Source: Clostridiales bacterium 1_7_47FAA (lineage in GTDB: Bacteria; Bacillota; Clostridia; Lachnospirales; Lachnospiraceae). From it: a stretch of DNA of 64,000 nucleotides. Positions 9,362 to 18,868 of the stretch are shown here, piece by piece (positions within the stretch are counted from its first letter, which is position 1; every line of letters begins with the position of its first letter). The position numbers were made by a program, and so were the translations under genes. The stretch lies in assembly GCA_000155435.1 (NCBI GenBank), contig DS990260.1, positions 2,132,715 to 2,196,714 on the forward strand, read 5' to 3'. The notes beneath the pieces are model-generated. The model did not search any database. It worked only from the letters and a program-made list of their open reading frames with translations, and was not told where the DNA came from.

Positions 9362-9910
9362 ATGCAAGAGAACAGAACCATCTACGAAATACTGCTTCAG
9401 GAAAAGGAGAAGCAGGAACTGGCGGACCTTGTTTCATTCAATCAGAAGACGGAATCCTTCGGGCTGTCCCTGTCGCAAAAAGAGGCCCGCGAACTGGCTG
9501 CATGCAGGAACGAAAGCCTTAGGAAATGGCGGCGCGTGGAATTTGGGAAGAGCATCCTCACATCCCTCATCTGGACTTTCTGCGATTCCCCATATCTGAA
9601 TCAGGACAACTATGCCGAAACGCTCCAACAGCTTCAGGATATCTTCTATGAATTTAAAAATGAGACCTCGGACCGGATGACGGACCAGGAACTCCTGAAT
9701 TTCATGCGGGAGCAGTTTGACGGCGTGTGCTTTGGCGATGCCAGCTACCTGGAGGAAACATGCCTTAGCCGTCTGGCCGCCGGGATAAGGGCCGGATACA
9801 CCGGCTTCCATGGCACGGACGGACGCGGTTCCTATCATGGCTTCAACCAGGAAACGCGCTGGGATGCAGACTTATATATGGAAGCGCTGAAAGACCTGTG
9901 CTGGCGGTAA
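9362..9910 (+). CDS. Conserved lachnospiral protein, resembles DUF6323
   Basis: Soluble 182-residue protein of unknown function. The sequence (QENRTIYEILLQEKEKQELADLV near the start, LSRLAAGIRAGYTG near the end) resembles from memory the family called DUF6323, often beside the family of the next gene. No catalytic motif or membrane segment is seen. AGGAGGAGG precedes the ATG at 9362 and the promoter position excludes the earlier ATG. It forms a two-gene operon with 9961-10845. Confidence 0.8.
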   Translation: MQENRTIYEILLQEKEKQELADLVSFNQKTESFGLSLSQKEARELAACRNESLRKWRRVEFGKSILTSLIWTFCDSPYLNQDNYAETLQQLQDIFYEFKNETSDRMTDQELLNFMREQFDGVCFGDASYLEETCLSRLAAGIRAGYTGFHGTDGRGSYHGFNQETRWDADLYMEALKDLCWR

Positions 9911-9960
9911 CCCGGGGAATCATTGCATTTCCCACGACCTGACAAAAAGGAGGAATACAA

Positions 9961-10845
9961 TTGAATTATCAGATTGAACAGCTTCTGCCCCTGGCCGCCG
10001 AACTGGCTGACCGCTACACGTCTAAGGAAAGCAGTTCCGTGACCTACGAAACAGCAGGCGCCCTGATGGAAGCCGTGCTGTACTGCATGAAAGAATGCGG
10101 GAACGAGGGAAATGCAGTCATAAGCCCGGGCCATATGCCCGGGGCACGGGAGATTTACCGGCGGGGTGCCGGACTGGTCATGGAAAAAGCCCGCAGGGCC
10201 AGGGTTCTCTATGATGCCATCATCCGGGATTTTGAGGACTATGGGTGCATGAATTACCGGGACACCATCCAAAAAGGCATGCCGGAATTCTTCCTGCATT
10301 ATGACCCGGTCTTTGCTCCCGGCAGACATATACTGAGCCTGGACTATCCCCTGCTGTGCGGCAATCCTCCCTTATGCGGGGTTGACCTGATCTTCGGGTA
10401 CCTGAAGGGGATATGGACCGAGATGCAGTTCCTGAACCGCTTCCATCCCGATGCGGTCCGCCGGATCCTCAGCCAGATATCGCCGGAATATAAGGAGCTG
10501 TACCTGGATAACCTATGCAGCCCCGTGCTTCTCCATGTGGTGGGATGCGTGCTTTCCAAACAGGCCCCGGATGACCCGGTGCCGGTACAGCCCCACCCCG
10601 GCAGGATCCGCGCAAGGTTCAGCCGTGCGGGCATGGACGGAATCACTGCCTGTGTCACCTCTGCAATCCACGAGGCTGCCAGGTATGGGACTGCGGGACA
10701 TATGGCCGCGGACCAGCCGCCGGCCGCCTATTTTGAAAAAGCCGCCCCGGGCTACGCTGCCCGGATAAAAAACGGAATTGACAACAATTGCCTGGACGCG
10801 GTATTTTTCATGGACATGCCTTCCTCCGGTCCAGAAGCTCCGTAA
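9961..10845 (+). CDS. Conserved lachnospiral protein, resembles DUF6179
   Basis: 294 residues, function unknown; it resembles from memory the DUF6179 family that accompanies DUF6323. No transmembrane segment or known catalytic motif is visible. Recognisable stretches are LSLDYPLLCGNPPLCGVDLIFGYLKG and YLDNLCSPVLLHVVGC. The start is TTG at 9961, 8 bases after AAGGAGG, and no better start exists. Its last 38 bases overlap the convergent PHP-phosphatase gene. The pair probably forms one functional unit (inference). Confidence 0.78.
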   Translation: MNYQIEQLLPLAAELADRYTSKESSSVTYETAGALMEAVLYCMKECGNEGNAVISPGHMPGAREIYRRGAGLVMEKARRARVLYDAIIRDFEDYGCMNYRDTIQKGMPEFFLHYDPVFAPGRHILSLDYPLLCGNPPLCGVDLIFGYLKGIWTEMQFLNRFHPDAVRRILSQISPEYKELYLDNLCSPVLLHVVGCVLSKQAPDDPVPVQPHPGRIRARFSRAGMDGITACVTSAIHEAARYGTAGHMAADQPPAAYFEKAAPGYAARIKNGIDNNCLDAVFFMDMPSSGPEAP

Positions 10846-11533
10846 ATGTCCTGATTGAGGTATTCGCCACCAGCTCCAAGGGAAAATCCACCTCCCGAAG
10901 CACCTCTGCCGCCTGGTCAAATACACCAACAGCCCCGGCGTAATGGGCATCCGTGCCAAGGGTGACATGAACCTCATACTGTCTGCACAGCTCCAGCATG
11001 GCCTTCATGTTCTCCCTGGTATTCAGGCGGTAAAATGCAGTTTTTACAGATGAATTGTTGATTTCCAGCAGGACCTTCTGCTCCTTTGCTTTTTTCACCA
11101 GGCGTTCAAAGTCCACCGGGATATAACCGTCCTCCGGGTGACCGATGATATTGACATAAGGGTTTTCCATTGCCTTTAGATAAGCCTGGGTATTCTCCTC
11201 CATGGTCCCGGCATTAGTACAGGCCGTATGGAAACTGGCAATGCATATATCCTGACGTTTCAGGATATCCTCATCCAGATCCACATTCCCCTCAAAGTCC
11301 AGTATGTTAAGCTCCACTCCATAAAGCATGCGTACCCCATGCATTTCCTTTGGAAGCACATGATAGTTCATAAAATGCAGCCTGTCGCTGGAGTCGGCCA
11401 GGGCAGGCCCATGGTCCGTGATTGCCAGCAGTAAAAGCCCCCTGTCCCCGGCGGCCTTTGCCATTTCCGCTACCGTGGAATAGGCGTGGGCGCTGGCAAT
11501 GGTATGCGTATGTGTATCTAAAACAAATTCCAT
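10808..11533 (-). CDS. PHP-domain phosphatase, YcdX-like
   Basis: Metal-dependent phosphoesterase of 241 residues. The PHP metal motifs are all visible: DTHTHTIASAHAY, AITDHGP, YGVELNI, IASFHT, IIGHPEDG and LGTDAHY. The family hydrolyses phosphate esters using a trinuclear metal centre. It follows the calcineurin-like phosphoesterase gene by 38 bases and closes the phnDCEE transcript, so it may act on whatever the transporter imports. Natural substrate unknown. Confidence 0.88.
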   Translation of the reverse strand: MEFVLDTHTHTIASAHAYSTVAEMAKAAGDRGLLLLAITDHGPALADSSDRLHFMNYHVLPKEMHGVRMLYGVELNILDFEGNVDLDEDILKRQDICIASFHTACTNAGTMEENTQAYLKAMENPYVNIIGHPEDGYIPVDFERLVKKAKEQKVLLEINNSSVKTAFYRLNTRENMKAMLELCRQYEVHVTLGTDAHYAGAVGVFDQAAEVLREVDFPLELVANTSIRTFTELLDRRKACP

Positions 11534-11571
11534 TTCCTTACCTCCTAAAATAAAACCGCACCCTTACGTCC

Positions 11572-12438
11572 CTAAAACGTCAGGGTGCCCAGGATACGGC
11601 CATTGGCAAAGGTTTCGCTTCTGCACATCCTGACCATCCCATCTTCCATCCTGTAAACATTAAAACCATACTTTTCCTGGAAACGCACCTGTCCCCCGCC
11701 CATGTCATCCCCGCAAAAGGACAGGCTGTCCGCTACATGGCAGGGACGCCCCGCCGCCTGGCCCGCATGATGATGGTGGGTGTGGCCGCAGAGGATCAAG
11801 CAGACCCCGCTGTTCCCAATCAGCGACAACAGCTTCCCGCTTTCAGGCAGGGGCGGGATCTGTCCCTGTTCAGGCAGCAGATGATGATGGGTCACCAGTA
11901 TGGACGGATTCCTACCCACTGCATCCAAAGCCCGCTCAAGCCACGCCGCCTGCCTGTCATCCATACGGCCGTCCGGCACTCCCTGGACCGAGGTGTCAAA
12001 GGCAATCACGGCCGTGCCGCCCACCCAACGGATTGTATTGTATGGGGCAGAACCCATTTCCTCCAGCCATCCTTCCCGGAAACTCCTTTTATTATCGTGG
12101 TTCCCCAGTGTCACCACCAGTGGGATATCCCCTACCCTCTCCCGTATATGATGTTTCAGGCACCGGTAATCCTCCGCCGTCCCATCCTCAGTCAAATCCC
12201 CGGTGATGACCACAAGGTCGATTGTTTTCCAGTCCCGTGCCGCCCTGTCCAGACAGTCATCCAGAAAAACCAGGGGATTCTGCATGGCGGACAGCATGGC
12301 CTGATATCCGTCCGGCCCGGCCAACCGGCCCCCACTTTCATGTTGCTTATCTTCACCGTCCGCCCGGCCCCTGTCCGCCTCTTTCCGGCGGCCCAATTCC
12401 CTCCGGTAATGGATGTCCGACAGATGTAAAATGTACAT
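11572..12438 (-). CDS. Calcineurin-like metallophosphoesterase
   Basis: 288 residues with the complete metallophosphoesterase motif set: LSDIHYR (DxH), VVITGDLTEDG (GD), LGNHDNKR (GNHD), VTHHHLLP and LCGHTHHHHAG. The organisation is like CpdA/Icc cyclic-nucleotide or phosphodiester hydrolases. It starts 17 bases behind a phnE permease gene, so its substrate may be an imported phosphodiester or phosphonate ester (inference). A decayed second copy of this gene lies at 25395-25627. Confidence 0.9.
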   Translation of the reverse strand: MYILHLSDIHYRRELGRRKEADRGRADGEDKQHESGGRLAGPDGYQAMLSAMQNPLVFLDDCLDRAARDWKTIDLVVITGDLTEDGTAEDYRCLKHHIRERVGDIPLVVTLGNHDNKRSFREGWLEEMGSAPYNTIRWVGGTAVIAFDTSVQGVPDGRMDDRQAAWLERALDAVGRNPSILVTHHHLLPEQGQIPPLPESGKLLSLIGNSGVCLILCGHTHHHHAGQAAGRPCHVADSLSFCGDDMGGGQVRFQEKYGFNVYRMEDGMVRMCRSETFANGRILGTLTF

Positions 12439-12455
12439 TTCCTATAACCTTCCTT

Positions 12456-13238
12456 TTATTTCAGCTTCTTGCGGATAAATCCGGCCAGGCTGTCAATGGC
12501 AAACACTGCCACAACCACGCCTATAAGTATGACACTCACCTTATCCCAGTTCCTGGCCTGGATGGCAAATACCAGCGGCGCCCCAATGCCTCCCGCCCCC
12601 ACCAGTCCCAGGGTGGAAGCGCTTCTCACCGCAATCTCAAAATGGTTCAGGGAAAGGGAGCTGTATATGGGCATCAGCTGCGGTATCCTTGCAAAGAACA
12701 TGGTCTGCCAGAACCCGGCGCCCACAGCGGTCATGGCTTCCACCGGACTTTCCTCCATGGCCTCCATCTCCTCCGTGTACAGCTTGCCCAGCATCCCGAT
12801 CTGATGGACGCCAATGGCCAGCACGCCTGCAAACGGCCCCGGTCCCACCATCTTCACAAAGATGATGGCATAGACCAGTTCAGGAAATGCCCTCAGCACA
12901 TTGCAGACAGACTTTCCCGCCTTGGATACCCACGGGCAGGAGCGCCATAAATTGGCGGAGCTTAAAAGCGTGATAGGCAGGGCCAGGACCGTTGCGATGG
13001 CCGTGCCTAAAAAGGCAATTCCCAGTGTCAGCAGCAGAAGGCTTAATAAATCCTCCCCGCTTCCGTCATAAACATATGCCCAGGCCGGTCTTGCCAGCCC
13101 CCGGAACACATCCCCTGCCATGGAAGGGGAGAAATACGCCAGGCCCGAATAATCAATGCCAGCCGCAGAATAAACCAGGACTGCCAGCACCACCGCGGCA
13201 ATCATCCACTGTTTCCTTGTCCTCTTATCTGTCATCAT
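12456..13238 (-). CDS. phnE: Phosphonate-type ABC transporter permease, second copy
   Basis: Inner-membrane permease of 260 residues, with hydrophobic segments at the N-terminus (MIAAVVLAVLVYSAAGI) and through residues 75-245. The EAA loop region (MEAMEESPVEAMTAVGAGFWQTMFFARIPQLMP) and the LGLVGAGGIGAP motif are typical of PhnE/PtxC. Start codon and preceding permease stop overlap by 4 bases (ATGA), indicating translational coupling. Confidence 0.9.
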   Translation of the reverse strand: MMTDKRTRKQWMIAAVVLAVLVYSAAGIDYSGLAYFSPSMAGDVFRGLARPAWAYVYDGSGEDLLSLLLLTLGIAFLGTAIATVLALPITLLSSANLWRSCPWVSKAGKSVCNVLRAFPELVYAIIFVKMVGPGPFAGVLAIGVHQIGMLGKLYTEEMEAMEESPVEAMTAVGAGFWQTMFFARIPQLMPIYSSLSLNHFEIAVRSASTLGLVGAGGIGAPLVFAIQARNWDKVSVILIGVVVAVFAIDSLAGFIRKKLK

Positions 13239-14014
13239 GCCAGCCTCCTTCTGATTGCTTCGCTGAGGCCGTCCACTGCCGCCACCACCACAAGGATCAG
13301 GAGAATGATGATGGACACCCGGTCATACTGGAGCAGGGCCAGGGATGAATTGAGGATGATCCCGATTCCTCCGGCCCCCACATAGCCCAGCACCGCGGAG
13401 GCCCGCACATTCACTTCCAGGGCATAAAAGGTATAGCCCGCCACCTGGCTCATGATCTGGGGCGCCACGGACCAGAACGCAACCTGCACCTTATTGGCGC
13501 CCACGGACACCGCCGCCTCAACAGGCCCCTCGTCAATGGCTTCAATGGCCTCATACACCAGCTGTGACACTAGGCCGAAGGTGAACACGGCAATGGTCAT
13601 GACACCGGTAAATTCCCCGATTCCCACAATGGCAACCATCAGCGCCGCCAGCAGCAGGTTGGGTATGGTGCGCACGATATCCAGGAAAAACCGGATGGCT
13701 GAGGTGACCACGCGGTTTCCTGTCACCACCGTGGTTCCCAGGAATGCCACCGGCACCGCAAACAGCACCCCAAGGGCTGTCCCCACCACCGACATCTGAA
13801 GGGTGGAAATCATAGGGCCTATAAGTCTGGGAATATATGTAAAATCCGGTCTCAGGAAACGCGACAGGAATCCCGACATCTGCTCCAGGTTCCCAAACAC
13901 GTCCAGGATATCCGCTTCCGTAACAGCCGCGCTTGCAGCAACGCACAGACCGATGACAAGCGCGATGAACAGATGCTTATACCAGTTAAAATGAATGGTA
14001 TCTTTAAGCTTCAT
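13235..14014 (-). CDS. phnE: Phosphonate-type ABC transporter permease, first copy
   Basis: Membrane permease of 259 residues, with an EAA-type loop ([32 protein letters not shown]) and [12 protein letters not shown]. It overlaps the end of phnC by 11 bases and the next permease by 4. Two adjacent PhnE-type subunits presumably form the heteromeric channel of one importer. Confidence 0.9.
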   Translation of the reverse strand: MKLKDTIHFNWYKHLFIALVIGLCVAASAAVTEADILDVFGNLEQMSGFLSRFLRPDFTYIPRLIGPMISTLQMSVVGTALGVLFAVPVAFLGTTVVTGNRVVTSAIRFFLDIVRTIPNLLLAALMVAIVGIGEFTGVMTIAVFTFGLVSQLVYEAIEAIDEGPVEAAVSVGANKVQVAFWSVAPQIMSQVAGYTFYALEVNVRASAVLGYVGAGGIGIILNSSLALLQYDRVSIIILLILVVVAAVDGLSEAIRRRLA

Positions 14015-14777
14015 CGCCAGCCCCTTCCTTTTCTTTTCCGATATCCCTGCCGTAAATCCGTTTCAGTTCCCCTGCCGTCAGCTCCTCCGGCGTCCCGTCA
14101 AAAATCACCCGTCCTCCCTGAAAGCCCAGTATCCTCCCTGCAAACTCCTTTGCCAGTTCCACGGAGTGGATGTTGATGATGACCGTCTTATTCATATTCC
14201 GGTTAATCTGCCTCAGGTCTTCCAGGATCTTCCTGGTGGTCACCGGGTCCAGGGATGCCACCGGCTCGTCGGCAAGGATGATATCCGCCTGCTGGACCAG
14301 GGTCCTGGCAATGGATACCCGCTGCTGCTGTCCGCCGGAAAGCTCATCGCTTCTGGAGTGGAGCTTGTCCAACAGCCCCACCTTTTCCAAAGCCTCGCTG
14401 GCCAGCCGATAATCTTCCTTGGAAAATATCCCCAGAATGCTTTTCCAGGTGGGGTAATATCCCAGGCGGCCTGAAAGGACATTCTTCTGCACCGTGCTCC
14501 GTTTGACCAGGTTAAATGTCTGGGATATCATTCCGATATGGCGGCGGATGACCCTGAGCTGCTTCTTACCGGCACCGGTCACCGAAACACCGTTAATACG
14601 GATATCCCCTTCCGTGATATCGTGGAGACGGTTGATGGCCCGCAAGAAGGTGCTCTTACCTGCACCGCTGAGGCCGATGACAGCCACAAACTCGCCGTCC
14701 CCAATGGTTAAGTCCACCTGGTCCAATCCCTTTACCCCATTGCCGTAAGTCTTGGATACATGCTCAAATGTAATCAT
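14004..14777 (-). CDS. phnC: Phosphonate-type ABC transporter ATP-binding protein
   Basis: ATPase of 257 residues energising the PhnE pair. Walker A is GLSGAGKST, the signature is [14 protein letters not shown], Walker B is [14 protein letters not shown] and the H-loop lies in [10 protein letters not shown]. The chosen ATG at 14777 ([12 protein letters not shown]) gives the standard PhnC N-terminus; a start 7 codons earlier lacks a ribosome site. It lies 23 bases behind phnD. Confidence 0.92.
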   Translation of the reverse strand: MITFEHVSKTYGNGVKGLDQVDLTIGDGEFVAVIGLSGAGKSTFLRAINRLHDITEGDIRINGVSVTGAGKKQLRVIRRHIGMISQTFNLVKRSTVQKNVLSGRLGYYPTWKSILGIFSKEDYRLASEALEKVGLLDKLHSRSDELSGGQQQRVSIARTLVQQADIILADEPVASLDPVTTRKILEDLRQINRNMNKTVIINIHSVELAKEFAGRILGFQGGRVIFDGTPEELTAGELKRIYGRDIGKEKEGAGDEA

Positions 14778-14800
14778 GACGCGTCCCTTTCCAGCCAATC

Positions 14801-15715
14801 CTACTCAGCTGCCTTTGCCGTATAGTCCTTTACCGTATCGTAAACGGAATCATCCGCTTCCTCATACCCCTTGTGGTTCCACAAAGACATGGCCTCCTGG
14901 CCCGCCTCATCATCCTTCATGTTCAGGAACACTTCCTTGACCTTTGCCTTTAACTCCGGTTCCATCCCTGTCCGGACCGCAATGGCGTCATTGGGAATGT
15001 CCCCCTCCGTGAGGTAGAGCACCCTCAGGTCCTTAAGCAGGTCCTGGTCTGAGAACTTGGACGCAAACACGTTCCTGGCTCCCTCAAATACAAAACATGC
15101 ATCCTGCTGTCCGCTTAACACGGCCGTCATCTCGCTTGGGATATCGTTGACCGTGGTCAGGGTGCAGTCCTTGGCCGGATCCATACCCAGGTCCTTCATC
15201 TCCGCAACCGGATAGATATAGCCGCTGGCTGAATTAGGGCTTAATGTGGCAATCCTTTTACCCTTTAAATCCTCCAGCGTCTGAAGGTCGCTGTCTGCCC
15301 TGACAAGCACCTCACCCTTAAATGTGCCGCTGAGCTTCCCCTCCTCAGGAAGACCTGTCTCATGGTTGTAAGCGCCAAGCTGTGAAGTGAGGATTGCTTC
15401 TGCCGCCTTCTGGTCCCTTGCCTGCACATATGCGGCAGGAGGCATGATCCCGATATCCACTTTTCCCGAAGCCATGGCTTCCACAATGGTGGAGTAATCC
15501 GTTGCCAGCGTCACATTTACCTTGCATCCCAGTTTCCCGGACAGGTATTGTGCGAATGGCTTTGCCTTCGCCTCCATGGAACCGTCGTTATTCGTTGGCA
15601 CGAACTGGACGTTCAGCTCCTTTGCGTCTGCCGACGCCTCCTTTTTACCACATCCCGCCAATGCCAGCAGGCTTAACCCCAGTGCTGCCATACAGACCAC
15701 AACCTTCTTTTTCAT
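14801..15715 (-). CDS. phnD: Phosphate/phosphonate-type substrate-binding lipoprotein
   Basis: Extracellular solute-binding lipoprotein of 304 residues. Signal peptide and lipobox are [13 protein letters not shown], anchoring at that Cys. The body fits the PhnD/PtxB fold ([54 protein letters not shown]). AAAGGAG lies 10-11 bases ahead of the ATG at 15715; an upstream ATG at 15775 would fall at the predicted transcript start and is unlikely. The ligand could be phosphonate, phosphite or a small phosphoester: no C-P lyase or phosphonatase genes lie nearby. Confidence 0.92.
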   Translation of the reverse strand: MKKKVVVCMAALGLSLLALAGCGKKEASADAKELNVQFVPTNNDGSMEAKAKPFAQYLSGKLGCKVNVTLATDYSTIVEAMASGKVDIGIMPPAAYVQARDQKAAEAILTSQLGAYNHETGLPEEGKLSGTFKGEVLVRADSDLQTLEDLKGKRIATLSPNSASGYIYPVAEMKDLGMDPAKDCTLTTVNDIPSEMTAVLSGQQDACFVFEGARNVFASKFSDQDLLKDLRVLYLTEGDIPNDAIAVRTGMEPELKAKVKEVFLNMKDDEAGQEAMSLWNHKGYEEADDSVYDTVKDYTAKAAE

Positions 15716-15779
15716 GTCCCTGTTTCTCCTTTCGATGATACCGCTGTTTTCTTTGTCTGTTTCAATGTAGTTCACAGCA

Positions 15780-15809
15780 AGTATATCAGACTGTCTCAGG
15801 AACGCAAAA
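15780..15809 (-). promoter_or_regulatory. Activator-type promoter of the phn operon
   Basis: Minus-strand -10 TATACT (15780-15785), with no convincing -35 at 17-18 bases (TTTGCG/TTTTGC). A poor -35 next to the inverted repeat at 15805-15828 suggests activator dependence. Confidence 0.5.
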
Positions 15810-15828
15810 TGACCTATGTCACATTTTG
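15805..15828. promoter_or_regulatory. Predicted Crp/Fnr-family operator
   Basis: CAAAATG-N10-CATTTTG with perfect 7-base arms; nested inside is TGAC-CTAT-GTCA. The centre is about 43 bases upstream of the predicted phnD transcript start, close to the -41.5 position of class II Crp/Fnr activation. The neighbouring Crp/Fnr gene is the obvious candidate regulator (inference). Confidence 0.6.
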
Positions 15829-15881
15829 TACAATGTTTACCTGCATTTTACCCCAATTTTCCAAAAAACGCCTTCCCGCTC

Positions 15882-15910
15882 TTGCGGCAGGCCCCGGCGT
15901 TGACTATAAT
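15882..15910 (+). promoter_or_regulatory. Promoter of the Crp/Fnr gene
   Basis: TTGCGG (15882-15887), 17 bases, TATAAT (15905-15910), 39 bases ahead of the start codon. Confidence 0.6.
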
Positions 15911-15949
15911 GGGGGAAGCAGGACATGAAACGAAAGGGGGAGGACAGAC

Positions 15950-16636
15950 ATGAAACGGGACCACGATGAGAAAAAACTGCATTCCTATATCCGGGACAAC
16001 CATCTTGAGACATATATGTCTGCCGATATTTTCTCCATCTCGGAGCTGCTCCTGTTTGACAAGAACGAATACCTGGTGGAAGCCGGATACCCGGCCGACT
16101 ACCTGTGCTTCCTTGTGAACGGCGAGGTCATCATTTCCGCCTGCTCCACCAATGATAAGAGCACCTGTATCAGCTACTGCCACCAGTTCACCATTATCGG
16201 CGAGGCAGCATCCCTCTGGCAGATGGCGCCCTGCCGCAGCGTAAGGGCCATGACCCGTTGCACCTGCATCGGCATCAACCTGACAAAGTACCGTCAGCTT
16301 CTGCTCAATGACCTGCTGTTCCTCCAGAATATATGCCAGATCCTCACCTGCAAGCTGAACACGGAAAACGAACTTTCCCAGACCTTGTCCGACCCGCTGG
16401 AGGTACGGCTCTCCCGCTTTATCCTGGAATACTCCATCGGCCAGATGTTCACCTTCCAGCTGACCAACTGTGCGGATATCCTCAACACCAGCTACCGCCA
16501 TCTCTTACGGATGTTAAAATGCTTCTGCGCCATGGGGATCTTAAAGAAGGCCAGGAACTGCTATGTCATCATGGACGGGACTCGGCTGGGGGAGATTGCG
16601 AACGGGACACTGGTCATAGGTAATCCCCAGCCTTAA
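15950..16636 (+). CDS. Crp/Fnr-family regulator, YeiL-like, Cys-rich
   Basis: 228-residue transcription factor with an N-terminal cyclic-nucleotide-binding-type barrel (residues 30-130) and a C-terminal winged helix whose recognition region is ILNTSYRHLLRMLKCF. It resembles E. coli YeiL, including the YRQLLLNDLLFLQNIC stretch. It contains about 13 cysteines, unusual for the family, which suggests redox, metal or iron-sulfur sensing (inference). It is divergent from phnD, with an operator-like inverted repeat between them. AAGGGGGAGG precedes the ATG. Confidence 0.87.
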   Translation: MKRDHDEKKLHSYIRDNHLETYMSADIFSISELLLFDKNEYLVEAGYPADYLCFLVNGEVIISACSTNDKSTCISYCHQFTIIGEAASLWQMAPCRSVRAMTRCTCIGINLTKYRQLLLNDLLFLQNICQILTCKLNTENELSQTLSDPLEVRLSRFILEYSIGQMFTFQLTNCADILNTSYRHLLRMLKCFCAMGILKKARNCYVIMDGTRLGEIANGTLVIGNPQP

Positions 16637-16914
16637 AAGGCGGGAATGGGGATTCAAAAACGCCCTGACATAAAAAAGGCCTCCGGCGCGCCGCCCTGTC
16701 CGGGCGGTCTGCGTAGATGAAATAAGCAGACAGTTAATAAAAGAGACACGTCCCTCCCCGCCTGGGAACAACCGCAAAAACAGACCATGAATACTGGCGG
16801 TGTGGAGTGGCCAATCTGTTTATGATGTTTGAGCCCTTAACTGGCCAGCGTCAATAATTCCGTTTTCCCCCGCTGAGGAATTGGATGCCATTCTTTGAAT
16901 ACATTTTACCTTGT

Positions 16915-18186
16915 TTACTGTTTGTTTCCCTCTGCCTTCCATAAACCAATGGCCGGCGATTTTATAAAATAGAATTCTTCCCCGTTTCCCGATGTGTAAT
17001 ATCCCTCGCTTTTATCTTCAGGATGAAACAGCTTAAGAGCATGGTCCAGGGGCATCCATCCATATCCTGCTTTTCTTACATCCGCCTCCGGCATACATTC
17101 CGGATTTGTGGCGTATGTTATATTAAATCTTCCGTCAGAGGAACCGTGGATCAGATGTGCGCTCACCATTTCCAGATTTTCAAAAACCCCTTGCCCGTAC
17201 AATTCCATTATTGCCTTGGTGCCGCAGTAACCGTATTGGCGGATTGCTGCGTCCACTGTCTCATTTTCCCCAAACATCTTCAGGCCCGGTGCTATGACAA
17301 GAAGCCATCCTCCATCCGCAATTGCCATCCGCGTCCTGTATATTGCCTTATTTCCCACCCATGTGCTTTTGAATTCATCCCGGTCAAGGTATACCACCAT
17401 TTTCCGGACTTTTTTAGGAAGGCGGGTGATATTGCTCTTGGCCGCGCGGCAGGCCGCCATCTTAAACAGTTCCCTGCTTCTGCCCATATACAGTCCCTGT
17501 AGCTGTGTTTCTCCATGCTGCTGCGCCGTAACCGTCAGGATGTATGTGAGCGGAATCTGTGACATCAAACATTCTTCCCCGTAGTCAAAGATTGCCCTCA
17601 CCGGAGAATCCACATTGCCCAGGATTGTCTCGATGCCGCAAAGGGCGCCAATCATATGCGATTTATTAATCAGATTTCTTCCGCCCAGGCCCACCAGTAT
17701 GTTTTTACTGTAATTGGACATTCCTGCCACTTCATGGGGAACCACCTGGCCAATGGAGATAATCTTATCATATTCCCCTGAAACAAGACGGCGGTCTATC
17801 TGAATATCAATATCCCTGTCATATCTTCCGCCCGTTGCCTGGGATACCGCCTCCCCCGGAATCCTTCCGATATCAACATTATCCCTTCTCCAATCGTGCT
17901 CCAAAAAAACATCCTCCGGTACAGGCCCAAAAAATCCATGTTTTTCTTCCGCAGTCATCTGCATATGGGTTCCTACTGCAGGCAATATACGCACATTACA
18001 TTTATCCCGCATCCTTTCATATATATATTGGGTTATCACACCCCCAAAAGAGTGCCCTCTGGTAAAATCAGGGGGCACTAACAATAGATTATGCGGTATT
18101 TCTTCGTTCAGCCGTTCTGCCAAAAAATCCTTCCACTGCTGCTCATTAATGAACCCACCGGATTCTTCTAAATATTGTTTCTCCAT
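16915..18186 (-). CDS. LarA-like nickel-dependent racemase/epimerase (DUF2088)
   Basis: 423 residues of the lactate-racemase superfamily, which uses a nickel-pincer nucleotide to racemise or epimerise 2-hydroxy acids. Visible elements are PPDFTR (residues 38-43, like the DDxTRP of LarA), GTHMQM, and GQVVPHEVAGMSNYSKNILVG, whose Lys would align with the pincer-bearing Lys. No larB/C/E cofactor genes are in the window. It starts 6 bases after the RpiB-like gene stop, so it is translationally coupled. As last gene of a sugar-type ABC/aldolase operon it more likely acts on a sugar acid than on lactate (inference). Confidence 0.82.
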   Translation of the reverse strand: MEKQYLEESGGFINEQQWKDFLAERLNEEIPHNLLLVPPDFTRGHSFGGVITQYIYERMRDKCNVRILPAVGTHMQMTAEEKHGFFGPVPEDVFLEHDWRRDNVDIGRIPGEAVSQATGGRYDRDIDIQIDRRLVSGEYDKIISIGQVVPHEVAGMSNYSKNILVGLGGRNLINKSHMIGALCGIETILGNVDSPVRAIFDYGEECLMSQIPLTYILTVTAQQHGETQLQGLYMGRSRELFKMAACRAAKSNITRLPKKVRKMVVYLDRDEFKSTWVGNKAIYRTRMAIADGGWLLVIAPGLKMFGENETVDAAIRQYGYCGTKAIMELYGQGVFENLEMVSAHLIHGSSDGRFNITYATNPECMPEADVRKAGYGWMPLDHALKLFHPEDKSEGYYTSGNGEEFYFIKSPAIGLWKAEGNKQ

Positions 18187-18192
18187 ATGTTT

Positions 18193-18843
18193 TCAGACCT
18201 TTGCAGGAACCTGGATTTTCAGGATATAATCCGTTATTTCTGTTACATGGGAATTTTCAAACAGACATTTTCTAAAAGCTTCCCCACTGCAGGATGTCAG
18301 CAACACATCGCGGTCCATTGTATTCAGTATCGTCATGATATCCTTATTTACAATGGATTTTACATGATTTAATATTGCAACATTCTGATTCTGTACCTCT
18401 TTCTTATCCGGCGGATAACCATTCCCTCGTTCACCGGACAGTATATGTTCAAATATATACCGGAGGTTCAGTTCTGCACCCCAGCCAAACCCCTTCGCAT
18501 ATGGCAGGGATATGGCATTTCCATTGTTTATCTGGCAAAATAAGTATCCGTCAACCGGTTCACTGACCAATCCGCACACCACCCCCGGATAATTATTCAG
18601 CGATATCATAGCACCTTCACCCGTACCGCAGCCCGTAACCACAAAATCCACTGCTCCTGAATTTAGCAGCACCGCAGCCATCAGTCCCAAATGAATATAA
18701 GTTAAATACGGCTTATCTCCTTCCTTCACCATCCCCACATTATAAACACAATGTCCGTATCTGTCAGCAGCAGTCCTTAATTCTCTATATATTACCTCAT
18801 TTTTAGATGCCTGGCTCCATTCGTTCATTAGCGCAATTTTCAT
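18193..18843 (-). CDS. RpiB/LacAB-family sugar isomerase
   Basis: 216 residues. The N-terminal 140 residues match the RpiB/LacA/LacB fold, with the active-site stretch VDFVVTGCGTGEGAMISLNNYPGV, which interconverts aldose and ketose phosphates. A C-terminal extension of about 70 residues (LLTSCSGEAFRKCLFENSHV) is longer than in standard RpiB. It sits between lacI-type and larA-type genes in one operon. Exact substrate unknown. Confidence 0.83.
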   Translation of the reverse strand: MKIALMNEWSQASKNEVIYRELRTAADRYGHCVYNVGMVKEGDKPYLTYIHLGLMAAVLLNSGAVDFVVTGCGTGEGAMISLNNYPGVVCGLVSEPVDGYLFCQINNGNAISLPYAKGFGWGAELNLRYIFEHILSGERGNGYPPDKKEVQNQNVAILNHVKSIVNKDIMTILNTMDRDVLLTSCSGEAFRKCLFENSHVTEITDYILKIQVPAKV

Positions 18844-18868
18844 TGTTATCCCCTATCCTCTAAATGAC

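Noticed and set aside
15848..16501. 217-codon minus-strand frame opposite the Crp/Fnr gene
   Set aside because: Antisense to a clearly identified regulator and lacking any recognisable domain.
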